The notes below the pieces were generated by a model. It was given only the letters and a program-made list of their open reading frames with translations. It searched no databases and had not been told where the DNA came from. A DNA stretch of 64,000 nucleotides, from the NCBI RefSeq assembly GCF_000024205.1, contig NC_013216.1:2356001-2420000 (forward strand). Direction: 5' to 3'. The stretch comes from Desulfofarcimen acetoxidans DSM 771 (lineage in GTDB: Bacteria > Bacillota > Desulfotomaculia > Desulfotomaculales > Desulfofarciminaceae). Below, in pieces: positions 35,885 through 44,959 of the stretch; positions within the stretch are counted from its first letter, which is position 1; each line of letters begins with the position of its first letter. A program made the translations under genes and the position numbers.

Positions 35885-37754
35885 ACTAAGGGATCAGTAA
35901 ACTGGGAACCACTGCCAAACCTTATTTTCTAAAATTATCCTTAAACCATTTCTCAATATGATAAGAAAAATTGATTGCTGAATTAATAACCTCTATTAAT
36001 TCAAGTGGATGTGGTAAGTTAAACAGATTAACCAATACATCAATAGTATTAGGAATATTCGTCCCATTCCAATGGTGTATACCAATAGGCTGCAACCTTT
36101 GTTCTGAGATAGTTAGGTCGCCAAGTTCTCTCTGTAATTTTTGGGGAGACATCTTTTTGCCATTTTTAGCTAACAGCCAGGCTGCTAAATTAAGCACAAG
36201 CATAGCCAATACTTTTAAAAAGCAATAGGCATCTACTCTTTCAGGATTGCGAAGGAATACTTGTTGTAAATCAAGAGAACCCTTCAAAAACCTAAAACTG
36301 ATTTCGATGTCGTTCCTACCACGATAGCGGGTAAGCAGTTCATTAGCATCAACCTTCTCTTTGTCATGGTTGGTTAAAAGCACAAAGATACCGTCGGTTT
36401 TCTCAAGCTCTGGAATTATAGCTTCATCTTTTGACCAGGACATAACAATAGCATTATGTTGATTTAGTTTAATTGTTACATTAAACAGCCTACGCATTTC
36501 AGGCTGCCCTTTAAAAATATTATCTACTGCTTTTTCACAGGCTTCCTTCGTAATTAAGTTACGTTTGTTGAGCTTACCATTTAGTTCTACTAATGCATCT
36601 TCTGTGCTGGTTATACGCTTTTGACGACGCTCTTGTTCCTTAGGTTTTTTGTTTAAATCACAATAAATAACCGCCCTTATAGTATGTGTCGCAAATATTC
36701 GCTTACTTTTTTTGAGTTGCTTTTTGTTCTTACTACCCTCTGAGGGAGGCTCAAGTTTTACCTTAAACGTATATTTTGTCTCTAACGCCTCGTAGTGTCT
36801 GGGTAGATTTCTTTCTATTTCTTTCTTAGAGCGATAGTCAATAGCAGCAAAATCATCTTTTTTAGCCTCATTTAATTGCTCTAAGACCCAATTCTTTGAT
36901 AGCTCATCCTTGAGTGGACCTATAAAAAAGGCCTTTTGGTTGCTATTAGTAAGCATCAAATGCATATTATCTTGGGTTAGGATACCACGATCAATAATCA
37001 TCTCAAATTCTTGGTCATCGGTAATCTCTTTAACCTTCTCGAATGAACGCTCAAAAGTCGTACCGCCTTGAACATTACCGGAATCAATTGATGATGTTAC
37101 CGGCAAAGATGCACCAGAGGCTATCGTAAGATTAAGGATTAATTGTTTTAAACCCGGTAGACCACCATACCCGTATTGAACTTTATCGTTATCCTCCATA
37201 ACACCAGAGACTGGAATGGAGGATGTGTCATTGTAAAAAGTGTTAAGTGGAACTCCAAATTTCTTGGATGCTGATAAAACAATATCCTGCAATACATTAG
37301 CCATATATTTTGCATTTGAGTTTATAGCGTCAAGGGCTCTACCCATTTTGTCATCATTAAATTTTTCGGACGGTATACCGAGTATTGTTTCGACTTGCCA
37401 GTTTTCACAAGCTTCTTCAAATTTATATAAACGGGTGAGATCTTTATTTCTGCCCAGCATGTCGCCAACCATTATTTCACATGCCAAACCAGTACTTACC
37501 CGACATTTAGAACCGTTGGCTCTGTCTTCACGTAGATGCTCATAAGTAACATATTCTTCGCCTATAAAGTTGTCAATTATTTTACCGATGCCCAGGCTTC
37601 TTGCTAAAAAGACACCGATAAGTACTGCACCTGAGGGATCTGCCTTCGGAACTTCTACTTTTAATTCGGGCATTATCTTCATCAATATTTCGGGGGGTAA
37701 TTTAGCTAGTTGTTCTAAAATAGGTTGTAAGTCCATGACGATCCCTCACTAATA
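35885..37754 (-). mobile_element. IS1634-family element, copy 1
   Basis: The right limit is set where this copy and the second copy (ending near 55066) stop matching, after CCCTCACTAATATT. The left end has CACTAAGGGATC, a partial inverted match. One transposase; complete. Confidence 0.7.
35922..37736 (-). CDS. IS1634-family DDE transposase
   Basis: 604 residues. The N-terminal domain runs to about 130. Catalytic residues: Asp in NTFYNDTSSIPVSG, Asp in FEMIIDRGILTQDN and Glu in RYRGRNDIEISFRFLKG. A complete gene with all motifs; a nearly identical but broken copy lies at 52.7-55.1 kb, showing recent movement. Confidence 0.92.
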   Translation of the reverse strand: MDLQPILEQLAKLPPEILMKIMPELKVEVPKADPSGAVLIGVFLARSLGIGKIIDNFIGEEYVTYEHLREDRANGSKCRVSTGLACEIMVGDMLGRNKDLTRLYKFEEACENWQVETILGIPSEKFNDDKMGRALDAINSNAKYMANVLQDIVLSASKKFGVPLNTFYNDTSSIPVSGVMEDNDKVQYGYGGLPGLKQLILNLTIASGASLPVTSSIDSGNVQGGTTFERSFEKVKEITDDQEFEMIIDRGILTQDNMHLMLTNSNQKAFFIGPLKDELSKNWVLEQLNEAKKDDFAAIDYRSKKEIERNLPRHYEALETKYTFKVKLEPPSEGSKNKKQLKKSKRIFATHTIRAVIYCDLNKKPKEQERRQKRITSTEDALVELNGKLNKRNLITKEACEKAVDNIFKGQPEMRRLFNVTIKLNQHNAIVMSWSKDEAIIPELEKTDGIFVLLTNHDKEKVDANELLTRYRGRNDIEISFRFLKGSLDLQQVFLRNPERVDAYCFLKVLAMLVLNLAAWLLAKNGKKMSPQKLQRELGDLTISEQRLQPIGIHHWNGTNIPNTIDVLVNLFNLPHPLELIEVINSAINFSYHIEKWFKDNFRK

Positions 37755-37874
37755 TTTATTCTTATTAGTGATAATTCGACACAAAAAACAGAGATCCTTC
37801 CAGTTTATGGATCAGTTTTTTTTATGGTTGTAATTAATATTATTTATGCTCCACTATTTTACAGGTTTAGATTT

Positions 37875-39074
37875 TTATCTTGCGGAAGGTGGGATATAAT
37901 CTTTCAAATGTATAATCTGGGATTTATCCTCTTCACCCTTAGATAGTGTTCCATGCTTCAGACATAATAGATCTTCAATTTGTTCAGGATACATTGATAA
38001 CCCCTTCTGAGCTAATTCAGCTAAAAGTTGCTTACCTGAAAAAACATTATTATTTATCAACATATCTACAGCTGATTGCAAAATATTATTTTGTAGTTTA
38101 TATTCAGTATCCAAAGGTTCATTTTTTCTCCACCCATTCTTCGACAACTGACGCATCAAATATTGAAACTGATTATTTGTAACTACTTTTAGCTGATATG
38201 CTCTGTAAATCATGGCCGCAATAGAAACATTCCATTTTTTCTTAAGATGTAAATAGTAATCAAGTGTAGTCGGGTATGGAGAAACATCTTGTCTAAATGT
38301 TTCTTTTGGCAACAAAAATGCTCCAGCAAAAATGTTTGCTTGGCGCTCCCTTGCTCGAAATTCTTCCTTAGAGATTAATTCTAAATCCTCACTCCATGGA
38401 TGTAATAGGATATGACCTAATTCATGCGCCATATCAAACCTAGCTCTAGCAATTGTTTGCCCATATGCGGATATTGCGATTAAGTAAACTTCACCCTTAT
38501 TAACATTAGTACGTTGGCTAAATGCATCTATTTTTTCCGCATCAGCATCAAAACTCGTTACAATCATTCCGTTAGATTCAAGAATATATCTTAAATCTAG
38601 TATAGGCTCAGATCCCAATCCCCAATATTTCCTTATTTTATCAGCAACATCTTCTATATTCTGTAACTCTTCATCTGTTTCAAAAACTTCGGTTAAGGAA
38701 AAGTCAATGTATGGAATTTTTAATGAAGGAAAATCAATATATTCAAACAGCGTTAAATATATTTGAGATAGATACTCAAGCTTGATCTTCTGTGCGGTTC
38801 TATCTTTTTTAGTTACACTTGTTAATGCTCTAAAATATGTCGCATCGGTACTAACTTTAAAATCACTCTCTTGTAAAAAGAAGTCCCGAGGAAATCCTAA
38901 AGCTACCGATATTTTTGAGATATTATCCCATTCAGGCTTGTTGTTTCCATTTTCATATAGAGAGAGTGATTGTTTGCTTATATTTGTAATTTTAGAAAGC
39001 TCCGTTAATGTATACCCATTATACATCCTTGCACTTTTGAGACGCTCTCCGTTAAATTTCTTCTGCTTTTTCAT
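37875..39074 (-). CDS. XRE-ImmA/IrrE metallopeptidase regulator
   Basis: 399 residues. N-terminal Cro/CI-type HTH (GYTLTELSKITNISKQSLSL, then YENGNNKPEWDNISKIS). The middle ImmA/IrrE (COG2856) domain has the zinc motif RFDMAHELGHILLHPW (HExxH near 215) and RERQANIFAGAFLLPKE with the third ligand. Such proteins cleave or oppose a repressor or act as antitoxins. It overlaps no neighbour but follows the 248-aa gene by 26 bp, so the two probably form one operon. Confidence 0.9.
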   Translation of the reverse strand: MKKQKKFNGERLKSARMYNGYTLTELSKITNISKQSLSLYENGNNKPEWDNISKISVALGFPRDFFLQESDFKVSTDATYFRALTSVTKKDRTAQKIKLEYLSQIYLTLFEYIDFPSLKIPYIDFSLTEVFETDEELQNIEDVADKIRKYWGLGSEPILDLRYILESNGMIVTSFDADAEKIDAFSQRTNVNKGEVYLIAISAYGQTIARARFDMAHELGHILLHPWSEDLELISKEEFRARERQANIFAGAFLLPKETFRQDVSPYPTTLDYYLHLKKKWNVSIAAMIYRAYQLKVVTNNQFQYLMRQLSKNGWRKNEPLDTEYKLQNNILQSAVDMLINNNVFSGKQLLAELAQKGLSMYPEQIEDLLCLKHGTLSKGEEDKSQIIHLKDYIPPSAR

Positions 39075-39100
39075 GTACTCATCTCTCTAAATTTATAGTT

Positions 39101-39847
39101 TTATAATTCTTTTGAAGTTTGCTTTAATTTAACAAGACTCTTATCTGTAAATTTCAACAAGCCTTCGTTAGAATTAGCTTGAGGCAATTCTGAGTGTTCT
39201 GTTAAACTAACAACCTCAGTAAGCTTACTATAATCCGGTTTGATATAATCATTAAGGCACATTTCATCATATACATCTAGGTCTTTATCAAGAACCCATG
39301 CTTTAACATCAGACAATTGACCAGCTTGAGTGTGAAATGCAATTAAACAATGCCTATAACCTTGTGCTGCTTTTAAATTTTCACCACAAAGCGAATTAAA
39401 ATCATTTAAAAAAGTATCTTGATCATATATTTCTGTATAAAACTCTGTAAACGCTAATTGTTTGTACCTTGCTTCAAATTCTGCGTTTAATATTGTTACA
39501 AAAGTTTGTAAATAATGTGGTGAAGTTCTATTCTTGTTTTTGTTTTTAACTCTCTTTAATCCTGTTTGCCGCATTATTGTGTATGCAATTTTATTCTTAT
39601 CATCTACTACCATATTACTTTTCCAACTATATCTGTTAAATTTAAACATTCTATATTCTGGTGGTAAATATTTTACAAGGTTACTATTAATCCAATCATG
39701 TACACACTTGGGAACTCCGTTTGTTGTGTCTGGGTGAAATTCTTGCATATATCTCTTATAATCATCTTTAAGAGCCACATTAATACAGTTAACTATGTAC
39801 CTACAAAAATTTTCCGGAATTTTATCACTGATTAATAATTCACCCAT
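39101..39847 (-). CDS. Hypothetical partner of XRE-ImmA, 248 aa (DUF5986-like?)
   Basis: Soluble protein with SWKSNMVVDDKNKIAYTIMR and SPHYLQTFVTILNAEFEARY in the middle and no recognised catalytic motif. It resembles a family I recall as DUF5986, found next to XRE/ImmA genes, but I am not certain. It is the first gene of a two-gene unit with the regulator 26 bp downstream, an arrangement like toxin-antitoxin or stress-response pairs. Confidence 0.5.
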   Translation of the reverse strand: MGELLISDKIPENFCRYIVNCINVALKDDYKRYMQEFHPDTTNGVPKCVHDWINSNLVKYLPPEYRMFKFNRYSWKSNMVVDDKNKIAYTIMRQTGLKRVKNKNKNRTSPHYLQTFVTILNAEFEARYKQLAFTEFYTEIYDQDTFLNDFNSLCGENLKAAQGYRHCLIAFHTQAGQLSDVKAWVLDKDLDVYDEMCLNDYIKPDYSKLTEVVSLTEHSELPQANSNEGLLKFTDKSLVKLKQTSKEL

Positions 39848-40739
39848 CTCATTACCTCTCTATTAAAATTTATAATAGTAGTTTTACATATATCTTAATA
39901 TTTGTCAAGTGTGTTTTATTTGTGAATGAATTTTTACGTTTAGAAATTTAAAAGGCGAATACTTAATTTCAAATGTAATGCCCCGTTTGACATTTATATT
40001 TGTAGCTAATCTCAACAATATGTAAATTTGTTCAATATATACTTCCAATATAGCGATGGATAGGCGCATTCCTCAATATCTACACTTTTACCTCAATCGA
40101 AAGATAGAGTAGAACGATTTAGATAGTATCTGAGAATTTTACTAATCCACCCATATTAAAAAACACCTACCCCTCCCGGCAGATGCCCTTTAACATATGT
40201 AGATTCGTTTTTAGCTCCTACTTATCCATCCCAACCTCAACCGTAACCTTTTTACCCTTTTCCCCAACCTTATAATCCTTCCTATATAGTAATGCACAGC
40301 ACTCCACATGTGTTTTGGCTGCTAGGTGATACAAATACTCAAAATTGTTTATCTTTCAGAGGGGGGTATTTTAGGGGGGGGGGCGGGGGTGTAAGGTTAT
40401 ACCAAATACGCAAAATGATTAAATGATTTACAGGCTAGAATTTTTGAAATTGCTCATTTTACCAGGCTTTATTGTTTCACGCAAAAACTCTGTAGCCCCA
40501 TAATTCAATTTGCGCATACCCACTGCAACTTATCCTTGCGCTTTTTTAAATGACATATACCCCCTGAATAATCTGAAATGGCCTTGCATTCGATCTACCT
40601 GTGCTACCTAAATCAAAACAGCACGGTAGCACGGTCTTTGACTAATCTTACTTACCGTCCTGAGTGTTCACGTAGCGTCATACTACTTTCATCTATGCTA
40701 AGTTACGGGAACACCTTGTTATTCGAAGCAATGACACCC
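39848..40739. other. Gene-free stretch with a long G-run
   Basis: No convincing gene. At 40361-40389 six G, then ten G, C and five G lie close together, which could form a G-quadruplex. Remnant-like text CACCTACCCCTCCC...GCAGATGCCC near 40166 resembles part of the terminator-like text at 35782-35806. Confidence 0.5.
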
Positions 40740-41843
40740 TTAAGAATCGCTAATCATTGATAATCTTCTCTCTGCAATTGAATAATGCTTCTCGTAATTT
40801 AATTTATGTAGGTATTCTGGTAATTCCTTTTGTGGGTAACAAGCATTCCAAAATTGAATAGCCGCTTCAACACTTAATTGAGAAGTTATCTTTATTTTAG
40901 AAATCCATTCGTCAGGTTTATTCCAAATTTTTTCTTTAACCGGTGAATAATGAACTGACGAATCTCTAACACCTTTTATTTGTGTAAGAAGAGTTAGAAA
41001 TGGCTCTTTCATTTGATTCATATCTAATGTCTTGATAATTGATTTTTTATCATCTCTTATTATTTCTTGATACTTTTCAATTTTATATTCCAAGGAAATA
41101 TAAGAACCCTTTTTCTTACCAAGTAGTATTTCTCTCTCACTGTCTGTTAAATGATTTTTATTTCTAAGTGCATAGTCGTAACCCACACTGTTAATAAATG
41201 CTTCAATAAATGAATAAAAACTTAGAAGACCTAATCTGCTGTATGTAGATATTGTCTGATTAAAGTTAGAAAATAGTTCTCTTTCCTCATCACTATCGAT
41301 GTCTAAATCTTCAGTTTTGTATTTACTTGCTAATAAATGCATCCTTTTATAAATCTTCTCAGCATTAACTAACATAAAAAATGCATCTCTAATTAAGAAC
41401 TCTTCCTCAATGTTTATGCAATAGGCATGATGCCCAATACCTATTTTAGTATGATATGGAAGATTCTCTGGAAGTGGTATTAAAAAATCAAGTCGTTCAT
41501 CAAGCCAACCATACTCTATTCCGATTAAGTATAAATCTTGATTACTCTTAAACAACTCATTAAATTCTAAACCAATTCTTTTCATTCCCTTTTTGGGTTT
41601 AAAATACTGTTTATAATTATTATATAAATTCACAAGTAGCTCATTAATTGAATCCCTTTTCATGTCTAGTTCTTGATCACTGCAATTTTTCAGAAAATCC
41701 CCGAGATCTATAATAGCCTGTTTTACTGATTTATCAATGAGACTACCATGCCCCTTTGGAGTAAGTGACATAACAAGTTGAATATAGTATAAACGTATTA
41801 ACATATCCTCTCTGAATTGTTCAACTTCTTGAAGCATTACCAT
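40740..41843 (-). CDS. HEPN-like protein, 367 aa
   Basis: All-helical soluble protein. The end contains GVRDSSVHYSPVKEK, an R-x4-H arrangement as in HEPN ribonucleases, after a LLSFYSFIEAFINSVGYDYA helix that often precedes it. It stands alone within a defence-rich stretch, so an abortive-infection or toxin role is plausible but unproven. Start ATG 41843 has AAAGGTAG upstream; the frame itself is open from TTG 41855. Confidence 0.55.
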   Translation of the reverse strand: MVMLQEVEQFREDMLIRLYYIQLVMSLTPKGHGSLIDKSVKQAIIDLGDFLKNCSDQELDMKRDSINELLVNLYNNYKQYFKPKKGMKRIGLEFNELFKSNQDLYLIGIEYGWLDERLDFLIPLPENLPYHTKIGIGHHAYCINIEEEFLIRDAFFMLVNAEKIYKRMHLLASKYKTEDLDIDSDEERELFSNFNQTISTYSRLGLLSFYSFIEAFINSVGYDYALRNKNHLTDSEREILLGKKKGSYISLEYKIEKYQEIIRDDKKSIIKTLDMNQMKEPFLTLLTQIKGVRDSSVHYSPVKEKIWNKPDEWISKIKITSQLSVEAAIQFWNACYPQKELPEYLHKLNYEKHYSIAERRLSMISDS

Positions 41844-41994
41844 ACTACCTTTCAAAATAGATTTTCGTAATGTTTCACATATCTTTAAGAGCCAACCTCA
41901 AGTTGGTAGGTACTGAACTCTCAAAAAGGTCGGACACTAGCTCCGATATCTTAATAAGTTGATAATGTTAGCTATTTGATTTATCCGGAAATTC

Positions 41995-42504
41995 TTATGC
42001 TTCATTATTTGCCAAGAGTAAATCCTTAAGCCATTTCGGTAAATGGTTCACCTTTTTGAACTCCAGGATTTTATTTGCAACTTCTGCAGCATCCTCTTCT
42101 CGCCAGAATCGGTCTTTGGTATAACAATTATGACTACAGTATTTTCGCTCCTTAATCCCCAGGGTTTTAAATTCATTACCGCAATACTCACAATAAGAAG
42201 TGTATGATTTTCGGTGAGTTTTTTCCCACTCTGCTTTGCAGTTCATTGAGCAGTATTTTCTCTTGCGTCCTAAGCTATTCTGCTCAAGTTTTTTGCCGCA
42301 ATTAAGACAAAGAGTAAATAAGAACTCCTCTTTCATTATTTTTTTATATCCCGCCACTAACTCTGTTGCAAATCCATGCAAGCCGTTTCTTTTACAATAA
42401 CCCCTAATCGTGTCTCTTGATAATCCAATGGCTTTTGCTATTTCTTTATAGCCGAAACCCTGATAGCGCAATGATTTAATCTTTTGCCTTTGTTCATCAG
42501 TCAT
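41995..42504 (-). CDS. HTH and zinc-finger protein, 169 aa
   Basis: The N-terminus is a sigma/Hin-type helix-turn-helix (KSLRYQGFGYKEIAKAIG, then LSRDTIRGYCKRNGL). The rest has three Cys-rich knuckles: LCLNCGKKL, KYCSMNCKAEWE and YCEYCG...KYCSHNC. Proteins of this make-up travel with clostridial mobile elements and are often called sigma-70-like. The leader carries the hairpin at 42524-42565. A truncated second copy with leader lies at 21225-21345. Confidence 0.65.
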   Translation of the reverse strand: MTDEQRQKIKSLRYQGFGYKEIAKAIGLSRDTIRGYCKRNGLHGFATELVAGYKKIMKEEFLFTLCLNCGKKLEQNSLGRKRKYCSMNCKAEWEKTHRKSYTSYCEYCGNEFKTLGIKERKYCSHNCYTKDRFWREEDAAEVANKILEFKKVNHLPKWLKDLLLANNEA

Positions 42505-42523
42505 AAATTATATCCCCCCCTTG

Positions 42524-42565
42524 ACAAGCATTCATCACTCAATAAGTGATATTAGTCAAGGGGGG
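42524..42565 (-). promoter_or_regulatory. Conserved hairpin in the leader of the HTH gene
   Basis: CCCCCCTTGAC and GTCAAGGGGG pair as the outer stem, with ATCACT and AGTGAT as an inner stem. It lies about 20 bp upstream of the start at 42504. The same leader, partly decayed, precedes the gene fragment at 21.3 kb. Confidence 0.6.
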
Positions 42566-42685
42566 TGTTACTTATTTATTAGTTTCTTAAGTAGAAAACC
42601 TATATCACTAAAATAGCTTTGGGTACACATTTCCGAGTTTCAATGGTTATAGAAAGTAAGCTGTTGCAATTATATAAGATATAAC

Positions 42686-42945
42686 TCATTTAGCAAAATA
42701 ATGAATTATTTCAATACTTAATTTCTTTATTAAATCTAAATCTTCTTTCTTTAACAATTTAATTTCTCTACTATTTGGCTTTAATCTCCAATCAAATTCC
42801 TCCTTGGAATGAGCTATAGCGTTTCTAAGAGAATAAATTCTTTCTTGTAACTTTTCTAAGATCTTTTCGTTAGTGCTTTCATTTCCATTAAAGATAAATT
42901 TATCCCACGTTCCGCATCTAGCATATACAAACACAAGCAATTTTG
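42686..42945 (-). pseudogene. HEPN C-terminal fragment, cut off by an IS
   Basis: About 86 residues. LQERIYSLRNAIAHSKEEFD gives the HEPN motif RNAIAH; the tail EDLDLIKKLSIEIIHYF is the usual closing helix. Its 5' end stops at the left end of the IS1634-type element at 42946. It is best read as the 3' part of the gene at 44960-46111, displaced by that insertion. Confidence 0.65.
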
Positions 42946-44925
42946 CTTTAGGCCGATAAATTTACTTTTATTAACATGACATATTATTGAATTTACACTT
43001 TTTATACCTTACTATTGAATTTTATATTTACATTAATTCAATATATTTACATTGCAATAAATGCAAACCACCTTAATGTTTTTAAATAAACAAATTTAAC
43101 ATTTTAGGGTGAGTAGTTATGGGTTTATGATACTATATATAATTCTTTTAGGTATATCGACTCATCAAATCCTGTCAACCGGATTATTTCTAATTGTTGT
43201 TTGCTTGTTTTGGTTGGTAAATATCTCTCTTTCTTTCCTAATTTATAGGTAATATGAATTATTGTAAAGTTCGTCATCTCTTGCAAAATCAACATTCCTG
43301 TTGGTTGTTTAACTTTTGAACGATAGCTTAATTGAAGGGCTTTCCCTTCTGCTGCTAGATTTTGTCTAACTCTACGTTCCATAAGTGCATAAATTAACAG
43401 GGTTATCAAGAATATATATCCAAGTGCTTTTACTCTTGACGGCTTTTTCAAAAAGACTTGACCTAATATTGCGGGGTTTTTTAGAAAGCGAAAGCGCATT
43501 TCCACTGTGTTTTGTTCTTTGTAATGCCGAAGGATTGTTTCTGCTGTATTTTCCCTTGGATTTTTTAAATTGGTGATCAGTACAAATGTTGATGCCCTTT
43601 CTTTTGCCATTTGCCAAGCCGTTTCATTCATTACACTAACTATAGCCTTTATGCGATAAATTATTTTTACGGGGGACTTTTCTTTTGTTTTGGGGCGCCC
43701 TACACCTTTTTTTTCTTCAGCAATTACTTCTGCATCTAAATGGTAGAACTGTCCGTCTTGTTTCTTTTTCATATGTCTTAAGTACGAGATGGCATCTTTT
43801 TCGCAAGCAAATTCTCGTTTACCAATTTCTTTACAGATTTTTTCTAATTTTTTCTGTTCATTCTCAGCAGTACGTTTCAATGTTTTTTCTTTCTTTTGAT
43901 CAAGATTTGATGAATGTACGATAATAAACCGGTAACGACGGTCGCCCAATTTCACTTTTATGGACTGAAGCTTATATACAGCAGCGTTTTTATCCAGCGA
44001 TATATTCTCTATTTCTTGCCACTTATCTTGGCGAAAGGCCCAATCTTTAAGTGACGGTACTATTCCAAATGTCTCAGGAATTCGGGATATGAAGCGAATG
44101 TTTTTCTTGGCTAAATGTTTTAGGTTATCTATGGTAACCAGTTTTGAATCAGCTACGTATATGGTTTCTGGACTATTAAGTGATTTTAACATTTCCGGCA
44201 ATTGTTCGATTATTTGTTGATTCCATTTCACATCGTTTAAGTTGCCATCGTTTATTGTTCCCATAAGAGGTATTCCTTCGGGAGTTACTACTGCACCAGC
44301 TACTATTTGCTTACAGTCCCGATGGCCGTCTTTGTTAAATCCTCGAACTATGTTTAATGTCTCCGACGAAGCATTGGCATAATCTCCATAAACAGTAATG
44401 GATGTAGTATCACCATGTGCTAAATCTACTCTAAAACGGTGTTTTAAATGTGCTTGTAAAACTATGTTAGAATACAAATGGTCTAGATTTGATTCAGCTA
44501 ATCGATCCAATGTATTTCCTAAAGCATCGTCGTTGAAATCAGTTGCTTGTACCGTTGGACCAAATAATGCTTCTACGTCCATATCTTTAAAAAATTCAGA
44601 TACTCGGTACAAAGGTTTTCGGTCTGTCAATATGTTTATAATCATGGCTTCTACATAAAGGCCTGGTGAATTATTACATTGTTTTTCATCCCAGATTACC
44701 TGATTGTTAATGATTTGTACTAAATTTATTTCTCGGGTAAGTGCAGCTATTATTGCGCTGGGCCCCACCTGTAAGCTATTAATATTTTGTAGTATTTGGT
44801 TTTCCATTTACTTACCCCCCTAATCTATTAAGGAGGCATTTGACATCATTGCTTGTTTTTCCTGCAAAAAAAACATCTATTACCATTGCATTTTTCAACA
44901 AAAAATATTTAAATTTCAGCCTAAG
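42946..44925 (-). mobile_element. IS1634-type element, second lineage
   Basis: Ends CTTTAGGCCGATAAATTTA at left and, as complement, CTTAGGCTGAAATTTA at right. One transposase, unrelated in sequence to the copies at 35.9 and 52.7 kb beyond family level. It separates a HEPN tail from the long gene on its right. Confidence 0.65.
43125..44807 (-). CDS. IS1634-type DDE transposase
   Basis: 560 residues. The N-terminal ~100 residues resemble DUF4277. Catalytic residues: Asp in DLAHGDTTSITVYG, Asp in TIYVADSKLVTIDN, Glu in NTVEMRFRFLKNPAILG, with LGYIFLITLLIYALMERRVR closing. It appears complete. ATG 44807 follows a TTAGGGGGG stretch. Confidence 0.92.
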   Translation of the reverse strand: MENQILQNINSLQVGPSAIIAALTREINLVQIINNQVIWDEKQCNNSPGLYVEAMIINILTDRKPLYRVSEFFKDMDVEALFGPTVQATDFNDDALGNTLDRLAESNLDHLYSNIVLQAHLKHRFRVDLAHGDTTSITVYGDYANASSETLNIVRGFNKDGHRDCKQIVAGAVVTPEGIPLMGTINDGNLNDVKWNQQIIEQLPEMLKSLNSPETIYVADSKLVTIDNLKHLAKKNIRFISRIPETFGIVPSLKDWAFRQDKWQEIENISLDKNAAVYKLQSIKVKLGDRRYRFIIVHSSNLDQKKEKTLKRTAENEQKKLEKICKEIGKREFACEKDAISYLRHMKKKQDGQFYHLDAEVIAEEKKGVGRPKTKEKSPVKIIYRIKAIVSVMNETAWQMAKERASTFVLITNLKNPRENTAETILRHYKEQNTVEMRFRFLKNPAILGQVFLKKPSRVKALGYIFLITLLIYALMERRVRQNLAAEGKALQLSYRSKVKQPTGMLILQEMTNFTIIHITYKLGKKERYLPTKTSKQQLEIIRLTGFDESIYLKELYIVS

Positions 44926-44959
44926 TTTATCTGTTTGTAATAATTATTGATTTATTTCC

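Noticed and set aside
40578-40760. A 60-codon plus-strand frame
   Set aside because: No start signal, and it runs into the end of the HEPN gene on the other strand.
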